Source of the DNA: Kryptolebias marmoratus
Taxonomy: Eukaryota; Chordata; Actinopteri; Cyprinodontiformes; Rivulidae
Direction: 5' to 3'
DNA: 64,000 nt
NCBI RefSeq assembly: GCF_001649575.2
Contig: NC_051439.1
Span: 13,111,591-13,175,590, forward strand
The notes beneath the pieces were generated by a model, which saw nothing but the letters and a program-made list of their open reading frames with translations, ran no database searches and was not told the origin of the DNA. The number at the start of each line of letters is the position of its first letter. Within the stretch, counting starts at the first letter, position 1. The translations under genes were made by a program, and so were the position numbers. Of this stretch, positions 1 to 12,051 are shown in pieces.

Positions 1-1261
1 ACATGGGTAATAGGACAGATGAGGCTAAAATTAGGTCTAATGCACCTTTAATATTTGTGATAGATACTGTAGGAGCTAATGGATCCCAAGCATCTGTTTC
101 TCATGGTCTATCTGCTGTCTGTCTTCTGGAAAGTGCTGCAACTTTTTTTTTTTTTTTTTTAACGGCATTGCATCTTTGTCCTTTTTGAAAAGCAGACACA
201 CAGGCACCCACCAGCAGCAGCAAGCAATTCCCCACGTGGGACCAAAGACACCGACAAACAAACGTCTCTGCTTTGAGTTAGCCCATTAGCATTTACAGTG
301 ACAGCCCGCCTTTTAAAACAAAGCACTTTTATTATGAGCTGGAGATTAGAATCGGCATTATATCCAATGCTAACCCTGCTCCTTTCTCTCCGCAGGTGGC
401 ACACCACATTCACTTGAGCTTAGCAGACTGACGGGACCAACAACACGACAGCGAGTACAGCAGCCGTCAGCTTCACATTACCTTCGGGGGGGCATAAACA
501 CTATTCGTCTCCGTGGCTGATGATTAATCAAGGACTTTCAGTCAATACTGTCACAAGACAGGGCGCCAAACGAGCTGGTCAGGCAGCTCGTTACCCAGGA
601 AGAGCGACTAAGGACAAACCGCATGAGCTCTGTGGTGTATTTAAAAGTTATTAGGGGTTTTTAAGTCTGGTTATCATTTGAGTGAGACGTCCTAAAAATG
701 AAGCACATCTTGAGATTTAATATGCCTGATGAGGTACAACTTAAAAAAAAAAAGCAGTGACAGAGCTGTCTGAAGATTAGATGGCTTTCTCCACATGAAA
801 CCCCTGACATAAGCCTCTCTGCTGCCTCCTGGAGAGACCTGGCAGCTCCTGAGTTTCTGAAGTGGCAGCGTGGACTCTGCCAAATAAAAAGTCTTGTTCA
901 TAATTTACCAACAGATGGCGGGATGATTGTAGGAGTTTGGAGAATTTAAATGTCAGAATAAAGTGTAAGAGGGGTCTTAAAACGTCACGAAGCTGCAAGA
1001 CGTGCACCAGATCAAACCCGTTTCACAGGGTTTATGAGACGATTTGATCTGTGCAGAAAAGATTGAGACAAAACAAACAATATGAGGGGCGTGTGAGGAT
1101 GACAGCCTTTGCCTGCTCACAGATTAAAGCGACCAACAGAGTAACATCTTATCACTGAGCGAGATGTGACAGCACGGATCTTATAAAGCTGATTGATTTT
1201 CAACTCTTCAGTCAATAGTCAGTCAATGAAGCTGCTACACCTGTTAGATACTGAATGTTTT

Positions 1262-1323
<62 letters not shown>

Positions 1324-2809
1324 AGATTCTGTCTCTGCAAAATGTCTTCAGCTTTTCCAGGAAGTTCCTCTTTGAGCTGGATGTTCAGAAGTTGCTTTAA
1401 AGCGATAAGGGTCACACATCTTCCACTTTGTGAGACCGCATCAAGCGCCGTGCCTCTTATCACCATTTCAGAACAACGAAAAAAACTATATAGTTCATGC
1501 AAAGCTCACAGTGTACCTGAATGTAACTCAGCTTCATGAATCAGTGGGATCACTTTGCATACAGACAGGTTAAACAAATCAGAGTACGTTGTACATCTGC
1601 AACTGATTCTCAGTAAGAGCCTGTTAGCCATAAAAAAAAAAATCTCATTAAAAAAAGGCACAACGCACAAGAAACAACTGCAGTAAGGAAATCTGATTTG
1701 GAACAAATCATTAGATGCATTTTAACCACCATAATCAAGTGTTTTATTTTTTATTAAACAGTGTGAATTTAACTACACAGCATGAGGCTGTGAAATGTTA
1801 TGCTAAAATCATTGCGTGCATCTCATATTATCATTTTAAGAAGCTAATACCAATTATCATGACCACAAGATGCATGGGGATATGATCATTGACAGGCTGA
1901 CCTTATTACGAAACGCAGTGAGCTAAGACATCTCTCTTTGGAGGAGGTGCAGGTGATAAACAGATGGTTCAAGTCAAAGCGTGGCTTTAACCTCTAGCGT
2001 GTTTCCGAGGTCACTCTTGAACAGTAGCAAGAGTCAAAAAAAAAAAACCCCCCCAGTGTAATCCGAGTAAAGATATATCAGTGATAAAGTGCTGACAGAG
2101 GCGTGGATGCACTGCGTGAGCCAGCTGTCTGCTCTCAGAAACACAGCCTGTGATACTTGCAGGAACATATTGATACAGGCCGTGTATAAACATGTTCCTG
2201 CACTGATATCACTGTCAGTGTGAGAAAAAAAAATATCAAGACATTAAACATGACGCGCATAAAAGCAGGGAACGGATCGCGCTTGAGTTTCACGAGGCGT
2301 TTCTTTTTTAAATAAAAGCCGAGCAGATATGACAAAGAACAGCTACAATGTCGAGTTCATAGAAACAGACACTATAATTATGACAGAATAAATGGGCAAA
2401 TTGGTTTCGAAATTCCAGATCAAGACTGCTTTACTGCATTAACACAGTCAATGTCGAGGGTTTTATGCAATTTGCGGCTGAGACCTTGGCAGCAATGAAA
2501 CTGAACAGGAAGGAAGAAATTATCGAGGAATGAGACCACACGAAAAACTGTGCGGCGCGGTACGCTGAAAAAAGTTGAGCCGGACGATTAAATTGAACAA
2601 ATCTGCACGTTCTGAATCTGATTGGATTATATTTACAATAGTTCAGTAATTTTTTGGGTGGTGTTTTTATTAAAATAAAAATCCGGACAAACATAGTAGA
2701 TATATACCAATATAGTGAAAAGGTTAGATTTAGATTACAAACAACACAAATACACCGTATGTATAGATTATGAGTAACATGTTTTGATTTATGTGGGATA
2801 CTGACTTAC
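1..2809. other. btbd7: btbd7 intron following coding exon 2 (no exon seen)
   Basis: This is transcribed (minus strand) intron of btbd7. I looked for the next expected coding block after the second BTB domain and saw no open frame resembling it, so the remaining btbd7 exons lie beyond the left edge. The stretch holds a poly-T run near 143-162, a TA/CA microsatellite at 1275-1323 and short A-runs. No RNA gene or mobile element is recognised with confidence. Confidence 0.7.
1261..1323. repeat. compound A / (TA)n / (CA)n microsatellite
   Basis: A run of A is followed directly by about a dozen TA units and then about a dozen CA units. This is an ordinary vertebrate compound microsatellite inside the btbd7 intron and is probably length-polymorphic. 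Confidence 0.97.
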
Positions 2810-3952
2810 CTTGAGCCAGCATGTTGAACTCCAGAAACAAAGCTATGTGGTACAGCTCCATGGCCTCCTCGGTGCGTGTGCTGGCGCCGCGGCCGCCCGA
2901 AACGAGGGCTTGCACCTCGCCAAGGCTGCCCGCTGATGGGCTGCCACGCAGCACCAGGCTGAGGTCGACCACATCGGTGTACATGCAGTGCAGAATCACC
3001 TGCACATATTTCCGTGGGATGATGGACTCGTCCAACACTATTCGGGTGGGTGTCTGCAACGTGCGCTCGGTCATTTCCTCCCCTGTGCGAATACGTCTCT
3101 GCAGAAGGTTTCTGAAGAAGGGGGAGCGTGCTGAGAGGATGGCCTTGTGAGCCCTGAGGTCCTCGTCCGGGGTCTCCGGTGCCCCACTGGCTCCCGAGAC
3201 CGCTGTCGGCGCTGCAGCCATAGCCCCTCTCTCGTTACAGCTCTCGATCATCTCAGAGTCTGAGGAGAAGCTGAGCAGAGCGTCATAGTAGCACATGTAG
3301 TCAAACAAGCCCTTCATATCCGCCTCCAGGGAGTTTGGTGTTCCAAACTCCTCACTGAGCTGCACCAGTACGTCCACATTTTGCAACCTGGTATCTTCTG
3401 CGCCGCCCACCCCAAACTCCCCGGTGTACAAGTAGTGAAGCAGGGCAGAGAACATGGGCACGTCGATGCCGGCCGTGTCGATGTCCATGAGTACCTCTGC
3501 TCCGTAACCAGGAGATGAGGAAAGCAAGGTTTTGAAGAAGGGGCAGCGGGCAGCCAGGATGGCCCGGTGAGCTGGGAAACATGTACCTTGGAAGATGAGA
3601 TCTACGTCAGTGCAATACTTGTGCTGGTAGAGAGCAGCCAGATCCCGCTGCAAGCTGGGAGCCTCAGCCCGAGCCAGACTGGCCTGGAAGCTCAGCTCCT
3701 TGAGGGCTGCCGTGCCCTCATACTCCTCCACCAGGGCGTTGGTGTCGCGGACATCCCACCCTGACAACAGTTCCCGCATCTGCCGCGCGTGATCTGCTGA
3801 GCGGCTCGACTTCCTCCTTTTGATAAACCTCCGTTTGAGAGTTGCCAGACCAAGGCTCTTCTTCTTCCTGTCTGTGGGCCGCTCATGGCCGTGCTCCAGG
3901 CTATACAGCTTTGACTCCCAGCCATATCCCTGCTGAGAGTAAGATGAGGTAC
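2810..3952 (-). CDS. btbd7: BTBD7 coding exon 2: basic region and two BTB/POZ domains
   Basis: This 1143-nt exon encodes residues 28-408 of BTBD7 (BTB/POZ domain-containing protein 7). It reads from an acceptor (TTCTAG) at 3953 to a GTAAGT donor just below 2810, phase 1 at both ends. In order it holds a GTSSYSQQGYG start, a basic RRFIKRRK stretch near residues 68-75, BTB domain 1 at about 141-210 (DVDLIF, HRAILAARCPFFKTLL, LHYLYTGEF), and BTB domain 2 at about 292-360 (HKAILSARSPFFRNLLQRR, ILHCMYTDVVDLS), ending in EFNMLAQ. BTBD7 is known from mouse as a regulator of cleft formation and epithelial branching; BTB pairs often act as Cullin-3 adaptors or oligomerisation modules. An Ala/Thr-rich insert near 269-287 between the BTB domains is not in the mammalian protein as I remember it. 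The C-terminal two thirds of the protein is outside the window. Confidence 0.96.
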
Positions 3953-6103
3953 CTAGAATAAAAACATGAGGAAATTAGTTTTAAAACATACACATTTAAA
4001 AGACAGGGGATAACTCGTTTACATCATCCACTATAACAGTTAAACATCTAAATCTTCATGCAGATATTTTGCATTCATAAGGTTTTTTTTTTTGCTTCCC
4101 TCGTTTGTCCACCAAACCTGTTTCTATTGTCCCACATGTTATGTTTATTTCAACAGGAAATAAACCAGTAGTTCCCAGCTCTGGAGTATTCTTGAGTTGT
4201 ACCTTCAAAATATTCAAACTCCGCATGTTCTTTTTTGAGACGGGATACTCTGGCTTCCTCCCACAGTCCAAAAATATGCATCTTAGGTTAACTGGTGATT
4301 ATAAATGGTCTTTGAGTGTGCGAGCGTGTCTTGTGTGTCTTCTTGTGGCCTGTGATGAACCGGTAACTAATCCAGGATGTACCCCAGAGTCTCAGGGACA
4401 GCTAGGATAGGCTCCAGCCCACTCAGTCCCTTGACAAGGCTACAACAGGTATAAAAAATGAATGACTCAGTGAATAAAAACTGCTCTGAATTGTACAGGT
4501 TTGAGAATTTATTCAACCGTGCCATTCCTATTACTCATGTTTTTATTTCTTTACCAGCACAAACAAGACGGATTGAAATTTGGAAAACTGTACAAGTAAA
4601 CGTAGGTGTCTACACTTTTGACAGTATCAGAATTATTTTATTCTTGTTTTTAAAGTCAAAGTGTATTACCATTAAAACAAACAAAAAAATAAAGACTTAA
4701 AAAAGGGGATTAGCTGAAAATAAACAGAAACCTAATTAACATTTGTCTCTGGTCATCTTTTGCATACAAATGCATCCCATTTTAAAATGACTTACCAGTC
4801 AGACATTATTTTATTTGCCAAACACAAAACATCACTGTAGTCCAGACTGCTAGAAACACAACCTCCCCCTGGCACCCTTTTAGGAGCGAGCACACACTGC
4901 CCCGATCCGACTACCAAAGCACCTGGATCAAATTCAACTGCAAAGTAAGACAGACAGAATCCCCATTTTCTTTCATTTCAGCCCTAACAATGACTCATTA
5001 TGGGGTAAGAACCAATTATAGTTTCGTTCTGCTTTGTACTCCTCCATAAAGTTCAGCCCTTTCACATATTTAGGCCTAGCCAATTACCCTAAATGGCAGT
5101 TCTGTTTGGCCTGAGACGGGACTTGTACGTCAGCGGAGGCTCTGCCAAGGAGATCCTCTCCGCCTGACCTTCTGTCAGCATCCATCAGTGTGACCCAAAT
5201 AGTAATCATTCAAACTCCGAATGATCTGTGCCTGGGATAAACTGGCTCCTTTGACGATGCTTTCGATTTAAAGTCCACAAAAAACTCAAACTCAAGTCAT
5301 TTTGAAACTGAAATAAATGTTTTAGTGAAAAAAGGACAAACTCTCAGACACTAAGGACTCGGTAAAAACAAAAAAGAAAAGAGCCATGAAGCAGAGTCTT
5401 CCTCTTTCTTCAAAAACGCTACTTAACTTTAAATGTTCACTTGCCTAACTGTAAACCACCTCACACATGGAAACTATTACAACCTATGCTACTCAGACTG
5501 CTTCGGTTTTTGCAGATGCAAAGTTAAAACAAAAACCTTCATATACTGTTTTTTTGACAGTATTAAGTCTCAAACTGAAGCTGACTCACATATGACACAA
5601 ATAGTCCCAAAGGCACTATTTCAACTACAGCTTCTATCTAAGCTAATAATAGGGAATACTTTATAGAATTTTGGTTAAACACACATCTGAAAATAAGTTT
5701 CATTGCTCATCTACTTCTGCTAATACATAACCAAGGCATAGAATGGTACACAGCGCTGCTTTTTAATGCATTTGCAGCAGTTGTATGAGTCAATGGCCCA
5801 GTTCAAGAGCTCTTCTGCACAAAATTATTCACCCCCTGCACCATCAGTTGCCATGGAAGCAGGTTAATCTAATCTAAAGTGTGAGTTTGTTCATGGTTAG
5901 ACCCCTATTAGTATGCATATGTAGAAGACACAATTAGGTTCATGTCAAAAGGTGGGGAAGTTTATTTTATCTTTTTAACCTTACAGTACATTTCTCATAG
6001 GCTTTAACACATGCCAACTGAAAATACATCAGAACAGGATCAGAGTTTACCCTAAAACTGAGCTCAACTCCCTTTCAGGGACGCTAGCTTTTAACGAACT
6101 TAC
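3953..6103. other. btbd7: btbd7 intron between coding exons 1 and 2
   Basis: AT-rich intron of 2151 bp bounded by a GTAAGT donor and a TTCTAG acceptor on the minus strand. Apart from a diverged interspersed-repeat fragment near 4238-4465, I see no gene or structured element in it. Confidence 0.85.
4238..4465 (+). mobile_element. diverged interspersed retroelement fragment (teleost type)
   Basis: The phrases TCTGGCTTCCTCCCACAGTC, TTAGGTTAACTGGTGAT, GGCCTGTGATGAACCGG, CAGGATGTACCCCAGAGTC and GGATAGGCTCCAGCCCACTC occur in the order that I recall from a repeat very common in fish genomes and thought to be the 3' tail of a LINE. No open reading frame or target-site duplication is visible. The exact family (RTE/Expander or L2-like) cannot be settled by eye. 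Confidence 0.7.
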
Positions 6104-6185
6104 CTATAAAAGTCTGCTGAGCCTGTGTATTTCCCCCGAAGCGCGGGGAGCATGAGTGTGGATAGCTGGATCCATTGGCCCCCAT
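6104..6185 (-). CDS. btbd7: BTBD7 coding exon 1 (initiator exon)
   Basis: This 82-nt stretch encodes the first 27 residues and one base of codon 28, then a perfect GTAAGT donor, phase 1, which joins exon 2 to give QQTFI-GTSSYSQ. The start is chosen because the protein opens MGANGSSYPHSCSPRFGG, matching the vertebrate BTBD7 N-terminus. The MG..xS pattern (Gly2, Ser6) fits an N-myristoylation signal, with a nearby Cys at 12. That suggests membrane tethering, which I infer and cannot show. The exon presumably continues upstream as 5' UTR; its 5' boundary was not determined. Confidence 0.95.
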
Positions 6186-9100
6186 CCTTACGTTTCTTCA
6201 CTTGCTATGTGGGGGTCCCCCCTCTCGCTGAGTCATTCTGCTCAGACTACAGATTCCTTTCGAGCCTCAGTTGTGGGGTCAGGAATGATGGATCGTCTGA
6301 AGCATCATCAGAGCCCCAGGACCCGGCTGCCATGCCTGGAGGAAAGAAGATGAGAGATGGCACAAAAGAAAAGAAAAGAAATTTCATTTCACCGCAAAGT
6401 CTGTGTTTTAAATGCTGCCGACTAACATCTCACAGGGACCACAGCGTGATGGGTTTGGGCTGGAGTGGAGATTCTGTAAGCGATGATGAACACCCAGAGA
6501 CGTCAACGTTAGTGGAGTTGAACAGAGTTAACACCTAATACGAACCATTACATCCCTTAAGCAACATTGATTTTAGGAGAAATAATCTAAGCCCCTCTGG
6601 CTGTTTTACGAGGCTGAAATGCTTAAAAAAATCCCCAACAACTATTATATAAGATGTGTGTTCAGACCTTATCTCTAATCTTAAACAGCAACTTCAGTCA
6701 ACAAAGACTTCCTCTTTCTTCCCTCAGGAAACTGATTGCCAGTCAACTACAATTAAACACAGATGTATTTTGGTTTCAGCAAAAAAAAGGTAAAAACCCA
6801 ACTCAGTCCAGTCCTTTTCTTATCCATAATGTCAGTTTTAGCAGCTTAATCATTCGTAGGATTTCCACATCTTCCCCATTCATTTTTATGTTAACATCCA
6901 GACAGGAAATAGTTTTGCTGCCTGTTTAGTGATTAAAACAGGATCTGATACCCTCATTTACACTTCTGCACTTTCTCAAGCTTGCTGTCAAACGGCCTCG
7001 TGACTCAGCAAGTCTTGCAAGTTTAGAGGGATATATATATACATTAAAAAAAAGAAAATCGGTTATGTCTGAACACGTATACAACCCAGTAACATGACAA
7101 TACGAGACTACATAAATGTACATACCGTCAGCAATTTCACGGCACAGTTTAAAATATTGCTAGTGTTGGTACCTACGTATAAAAAAGGTGAACAGGAAAG
7201 GCTTTGAGTCCCTGATTCAGCAGGGACAAGCTATCCGAGCCCGCTGACTCTCCTCTGATTGGGAGATCAGTGTTAAAGCCCCGGCGCTCTCAAGTTGCCA
7301 CGGCTGCAGCCTTAAGCAACCCTTAACCCCATCTGCTCTGAGAAGAACAGACCACAACGAGCTTCAGTCTGAACATATTAACAAGCTGACGCAAGCAGAA
7401 GAATTGAACTGCACTTGGTGTATATGTGGAAAATAAATATCTCTATATATTCTTTACCCAACCGTTTCTTGTTGTACTGGTCATTGCGAGGCTTCTAGAA
7501 GGTTTTATGAAGGATAAGTAGTATGCTGCAGTATATGTAGTTCGATTTTTGTGAGTTTTTTAAGCACACAGACTGCTTATTTCATCTATAAAGGTTCTCA
7601 TGTCCAACATGTGGAAGTAAACGATATTATTCCAGGTTTGCTGATGATGGGTGTATTTTTGGCCTTTTTGGAAATCGTTAAATAATGAGGTAATTGTTAA
7701 TAAAGGCTTGTGTAAACTGGTTAATGTGACAGGACGAGATGTCTGGTGAAAGATTGCTGATTGAAGTCATTATGAAGAAAACAGGCCTTGTTAACTGATC
7801 AAGCTAATGACGGAGTATGAATTAGATGCTTACAAGCAGGGAAACTCAATACCAACATCAGACTATTGTTCAAAGCAGAGGGAAATGATTACTTCTCCAA
7901 CGCAGTCCGATAATAAGTAACTCCATATGCATGTTTCTTTTAAATAAAACACTAATGAAAGAATTAGAAATGTCAATATCATTGTAGACTTTTAAAAGAC
8001 GAAAAAAAAAGTCTGCTATAAATATGAGCATCCGGGTCTTTTTTTTTTGTGAAACCAGACTGGGAACTAAACTGTGATACGAGATCTGTTTTATCTCAGC
8101 CTGCTAGTTTTTCCTGCCTACCATACTAATAAATCATCGTGTCTGCCCCTGTAGAGCAGCACTCCACAGCCTCCCAAGGGTTTGATGGAAAACCACAGCC
8201 TCTTTCTCCACACACACACACCAAACTCTGATAGAAAAAGTTTTTATTTCAACAGACTGCCTCGACGAAGAGCGTCGTCAGAAGGAATTTATTTGGACAA
8301 AATTAGAAATTGAATTTGAATATGTAGGAGAGAATAAAAAAGCCCTCGAGATATTAACAAAAGGCAGCACTGGTGGCGGAGGTCCTCAAAGGGAAACAGC
8401 ACAGACAGAATAAAACAAAGCAATCGACACATCAATTGAATAATATGCTGAACTCCCCAGCCAGGCAGCTTTAACTCATTTAAATGAATGAACCAAATTT
8501 AACTTTAGCTGCAATGCAGAATCCTAAAAGCATAATTTAGGACAGCTACTTCCCCGAGACCTGACTCATTCTGTTCATCAAAGAAGCATCTCTGCTATAA
8601 TCTCTCGAAAGCCAAACATTAAGACACTTTGCTGCACTTTAGACCCAAACAGTGAGCTGCAGTGTCGCAGACGGAGGAAGGCAGACGCCGGCAGAGCTGG
8701 ACTATGCTTCTCTAATGAGAGGTGACAGGAGACACTCCCTGCCCCCCACCTATCTCTCTGCGAACACACATTCGCACACAGACATATGCACTCTTTCAAA
8801 CCGCTCACCTTGCACCCATTTATACCCTTTTTATTTGATTTTTTTAAACTAAAAACATGCAAGTAAATAAAAACCAGCCACTCTTAATAGTTGGCTAAAC
8901 AAACTCATGCTCTATCGATGGATATTATTCCACAGAAATACTTAACACAAAGACAAGACCAATGTATTATTCAAATGACTCACAGGGCACTATCAATCAT
9001 TTATGCGGACTTCTTCATCATGGCAGGAGAAAATGGAAGACGCAGGTACAAAAGCCTCCTTTCCTGCATGCGGGCACAAGATTTCAGCATCATTAAGCCC

Positions 9101-11199
9101 TTTATTCTATAAACCATAAGTCATTCACTGAAACTCACGCAGAACAACACTGTAAGCTGGTCGTGAAACGACTTTGACGACAAACACCGAGGTGAAGAAT
9201 CGGTTCGGCGGTTTGAGCGATGATCAAGAGGCTTACTCGTTATTTTCCTGATAATCGTACGGCGGCTTATCAATCTAGAGGCACAAACCGTTCAGCTTCG
9301 ATGACTAAAGTCAAGTTGTGCCCACCATTAAACGGATGCCTTCATTGGACTCAACGGCAGCAACATAAATTTCCTGGAGAACAAACGCAGAGTCAAGCTG
9401 CGATTAACAGAGCGGATTTTTTTTTTTTATGCTCGTACATGTACAGTTCTCCAACTGAACCTTTTTTTTTTTTAAACGGTTTTGAAAAAGTAACAGTAAC
9501 AAAACCTGCCGCATGACCCGTAACGAGATGCGGCCATTCCATGCTTTCCAAGGCACAAAAACAGACAGTAATTATAGAAAGCATGACACTATAGAGATAA
9601 TTGATTCAATCTGAGGTGATATAAAAAGGAGAGAATACAAAAACGTGCAGAAAACAGAAATTCCCAACAAAACCTGACCTCTGTGGTATTGACGTGCCCC
9701 TGGATAAATCCTACAACAAGATGAACTGCAGGTGAATGGAAAACTGCACAAAAATGACCTTTTTAACTAAATTGATGGATGATTAGAGAGACAACATTCA
9801 GAGGCAGAACACAAAAATCAGCTATATCTCTTGGTAATTATGTAAATTGGATTCTAATCATGCCATTTAGCTGATAACAGGCTGCATGAATCAGAAAAGA
9901 CTGGAGAACAGTCAACATATTAAAACGATGACTCATGGCGAACAACCTCTGGATTAGCCCGTGTCAACCAACGTCAGAAACTGTGGCGCTGCTGAATGTT
10001 TGACATTTCACTGACTGCATGATCAGCTGATTATATTTTTTCGCTCCAGAGGCAGCCAGGCACAACCCAAACAATGCACATCACCCGCCGTGGTTCGTAA
10101 ACAGCGGCGAACACGTGGCCTTCTTTTCAAAACCTTTGGCCAAAGAGAAAACTATAAACCTAAAGAGCAGAAGACGGTAAAACGCCTTCCCGCAGGTCCG
10201 TGCGACAGTCAACACTGACCGGGGGAACATATTGTCAAGGCACCGTCGAGTGCTCACAAACAAGCAACTGCACAAACAACCCGGCAGCTGATCTTCAGGA
10301 AATGAATGGCCACTCAGAAAACAATGAGTGCTTATTTTAAGAGGAGGTATCAATGCTCCTTGTTGTGTGGCCAATGTAAACAGCATGCAGGCCAAAGTCC
10401 AGCTCATTCATCAGCTTCTCTGCAGCGTGTACACCTAAAGACTTCTGAGCATGTAGCCTCGACGATTACAGGTCATTATACATCCCTGGACAGCTGACAC
10501 GAATCCTTGGCCTGGGAAAAAGAGGATCATATCTGCTGAGGAGCACGTTTTTTCCAAAAGATGAGACCCGAACACACTCACAGGTTCTGTGGGAGGCCGG
10601 ATTAGGGAAACCGCTGATGATTGTACACACAATTTAAGTGATTACTACATGATTATCACCGTCTGCATATGGCTCCTCAGCAGTTAAAGAAGTGGTGACA
10701 CAACAGCCTTGGGATAACTCTGCAACAACAAAATAAATAAATAAAGCACTTGGGTGGACTGAAAAACATACTATGCCTACACAAATCAAAGCTGAAAGCC
10801 TACAGCTATAATCAACACTTAAATATACACTGGGCATAATTTGAGAAGAGCAAAAGCCTTATTTGCAGGTAGTGGATGGAATGGTAGCCTGATAACAGAA
10901 TAACCAGCAACATGTAGGTCAATTTCAAAGTAAAAAAATCCGCAATCATCCTAAACTTTTCTCTCAGCCTGGCCTCCCACACTGAAACAGATGCTCCTTT
11001 ATATGATATAAGTATTCAGAAATCCATCATTTGAAAAGGCTTTGTTAGCCTACGAGCTATTGTTGCTCTCTGGACTACTGGTGAGCTATGGCTGCTAAAC
11101 GGAAGCCTCGGTTAAAAGTGCTTCTAAGAGCAAAAAACACAAATAAGTGTCTCGTTTCTCGCTGCAGATGAGAGCTATAAGGAATGCCCCCCAATTTTT
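6186..11199. other. btbd7: btbd7 5' UTR/intron region with no coding content
   Basis: AT-rich sequence between the btbd7 initiator exon and the promoter-like region. The only open frames are short, lack codon structure and have no recognisable product. Short poly-T runs occur at about 8040-8048, 9418-9428 and 9461-9472. Nothing else is supported here. Confidence 0.65.
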
Positions 11200-11477
11200 T
11201 TTTCTGTAGCCCAGCCAGAGGAGCCCACCACAGTCTTGTAATTAGTAGCATATCCTTGGAGGCTAGGGTAAGCTATCCGTGTCGCTTTGACTTCACCCCT
11301 CGGAAACCGCAATCTTACTTCGAGCAGGATGCGAGGCAACTGTTGAAAAAGCGAGCGAGCCGAAAAACGCGTTTACCCGAAAGTGAAGCGCTTCGTGGGC
11401 ATCATTTCCCCTCGAATCACATCGTAGTTTCGGCAGCACTCCGATCCAACTTATCTGTGGCAGAGAGGAAAGAGAGA

Positions 11478-11513
<36 letters not shown>

Positions 11514-11900
11514 AATGCAGCTCAACACCTTCTTCTTTTTCCAACTCTGCTCATTACGCACAGCTCGACGTCGACGTCCACATTAAACCCCTTATAAGCA
11601 ATATTTCCCCACTTGTGTCGACTTTCCGGCGATTTTTCGGCATTTACCTCGATCGACTGCTAAACCAGAACCGTCCTTATTCTTGGTTCGGATTGGTATT
11701 TCCCCCCATAGTAGCACAACGCCTTGTTGGGTGGTTATTATGGCCTATCCCGAAGGTACCGATTTCAAGCTAGCTATGCTACGCTTAGCGGTTTCCGGTT
11801 ATGCCTTTCAAAATAAAACCTCGACACATTGCCCACTCGTGTGTTTAGCGCGACGCTACAGAGGAACGTCACATATTTATTTGTAGCTAAGCATCTGTCG
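11200..11900. promoter_or_regulatory. CpG-richer promoter-like region, probably btbd7 5' end
   Basis: CpG dinucleotides are much denser here than in the flanking introns. The segment also holds a GA tract, a 12-bp perfect palindrome GACGTCGACGTC (11567-11578, two CRE-like half-site pairs), and GTAAAT (at 11648) and GTAAGA (near 11313) donor-like sites on the minus strand that could end a non-coding btbd7 exon. In mammals, as I recall, BTBD7 and UNC79 start divergently from adjacent positions, so a shared promoter is plausible. The exact transcription start sites cannot be read from sequence. Confidence 0.5.
11477..11509. repeat. (GA)n tract in the promoter-like region
   Basis: About sixteen near-perfect AG units. 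GA tracts close to transcription starts are common GAGA-type or length-variable elements; the function here is unknown. Confidence 0.95.
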
Positions 11901-12037
11901 CTGCCAGCTAATAGAAAACGACACGGTCTTCTAAGACAATTGGGAATAAAAAATAAGATTATTTTCCTGTAGTTCTGCGAACTTGACAGGAGGCCCATTC
12001 TGTTCTCTAAGCAGGTTGTGCAATAATTCATTTACGA

Positions 12038-12051
12038 GCGCCCTCTAGTGA
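12038..12051 (-). promoter_or_regulatory. CTCF-like motif
   Basis: The minus strand reads TCACTAGAGGGCGC, matching 13 of 14 positions of the CTCF core CCASYAGRKGGCRS (first base T in place of C). It sits between the btbd7 promoter-like region and cox8, a plausible insulator position. It is a motif match only, with no occupancy evidence. Confidence 0.4.

Noticed and set aside
2821..3150. 109-codon plus-strand open frame
   Set aside because: Antisense shadow of the btbd7 BTB exon.
6125..6538. 137-codon plus-strand open frame
   Set aside because: Overlaps the btbd7 initiator exon on the opposite strand; the remainder is intronic without codon structure or similarity.
11184..11597. 137-codon open frame in the btbd7 promoter-like region
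   Set aside because: Includes the (GA)n tract translated as Arg-Glu repeats; promoter-like composition and no similarity.
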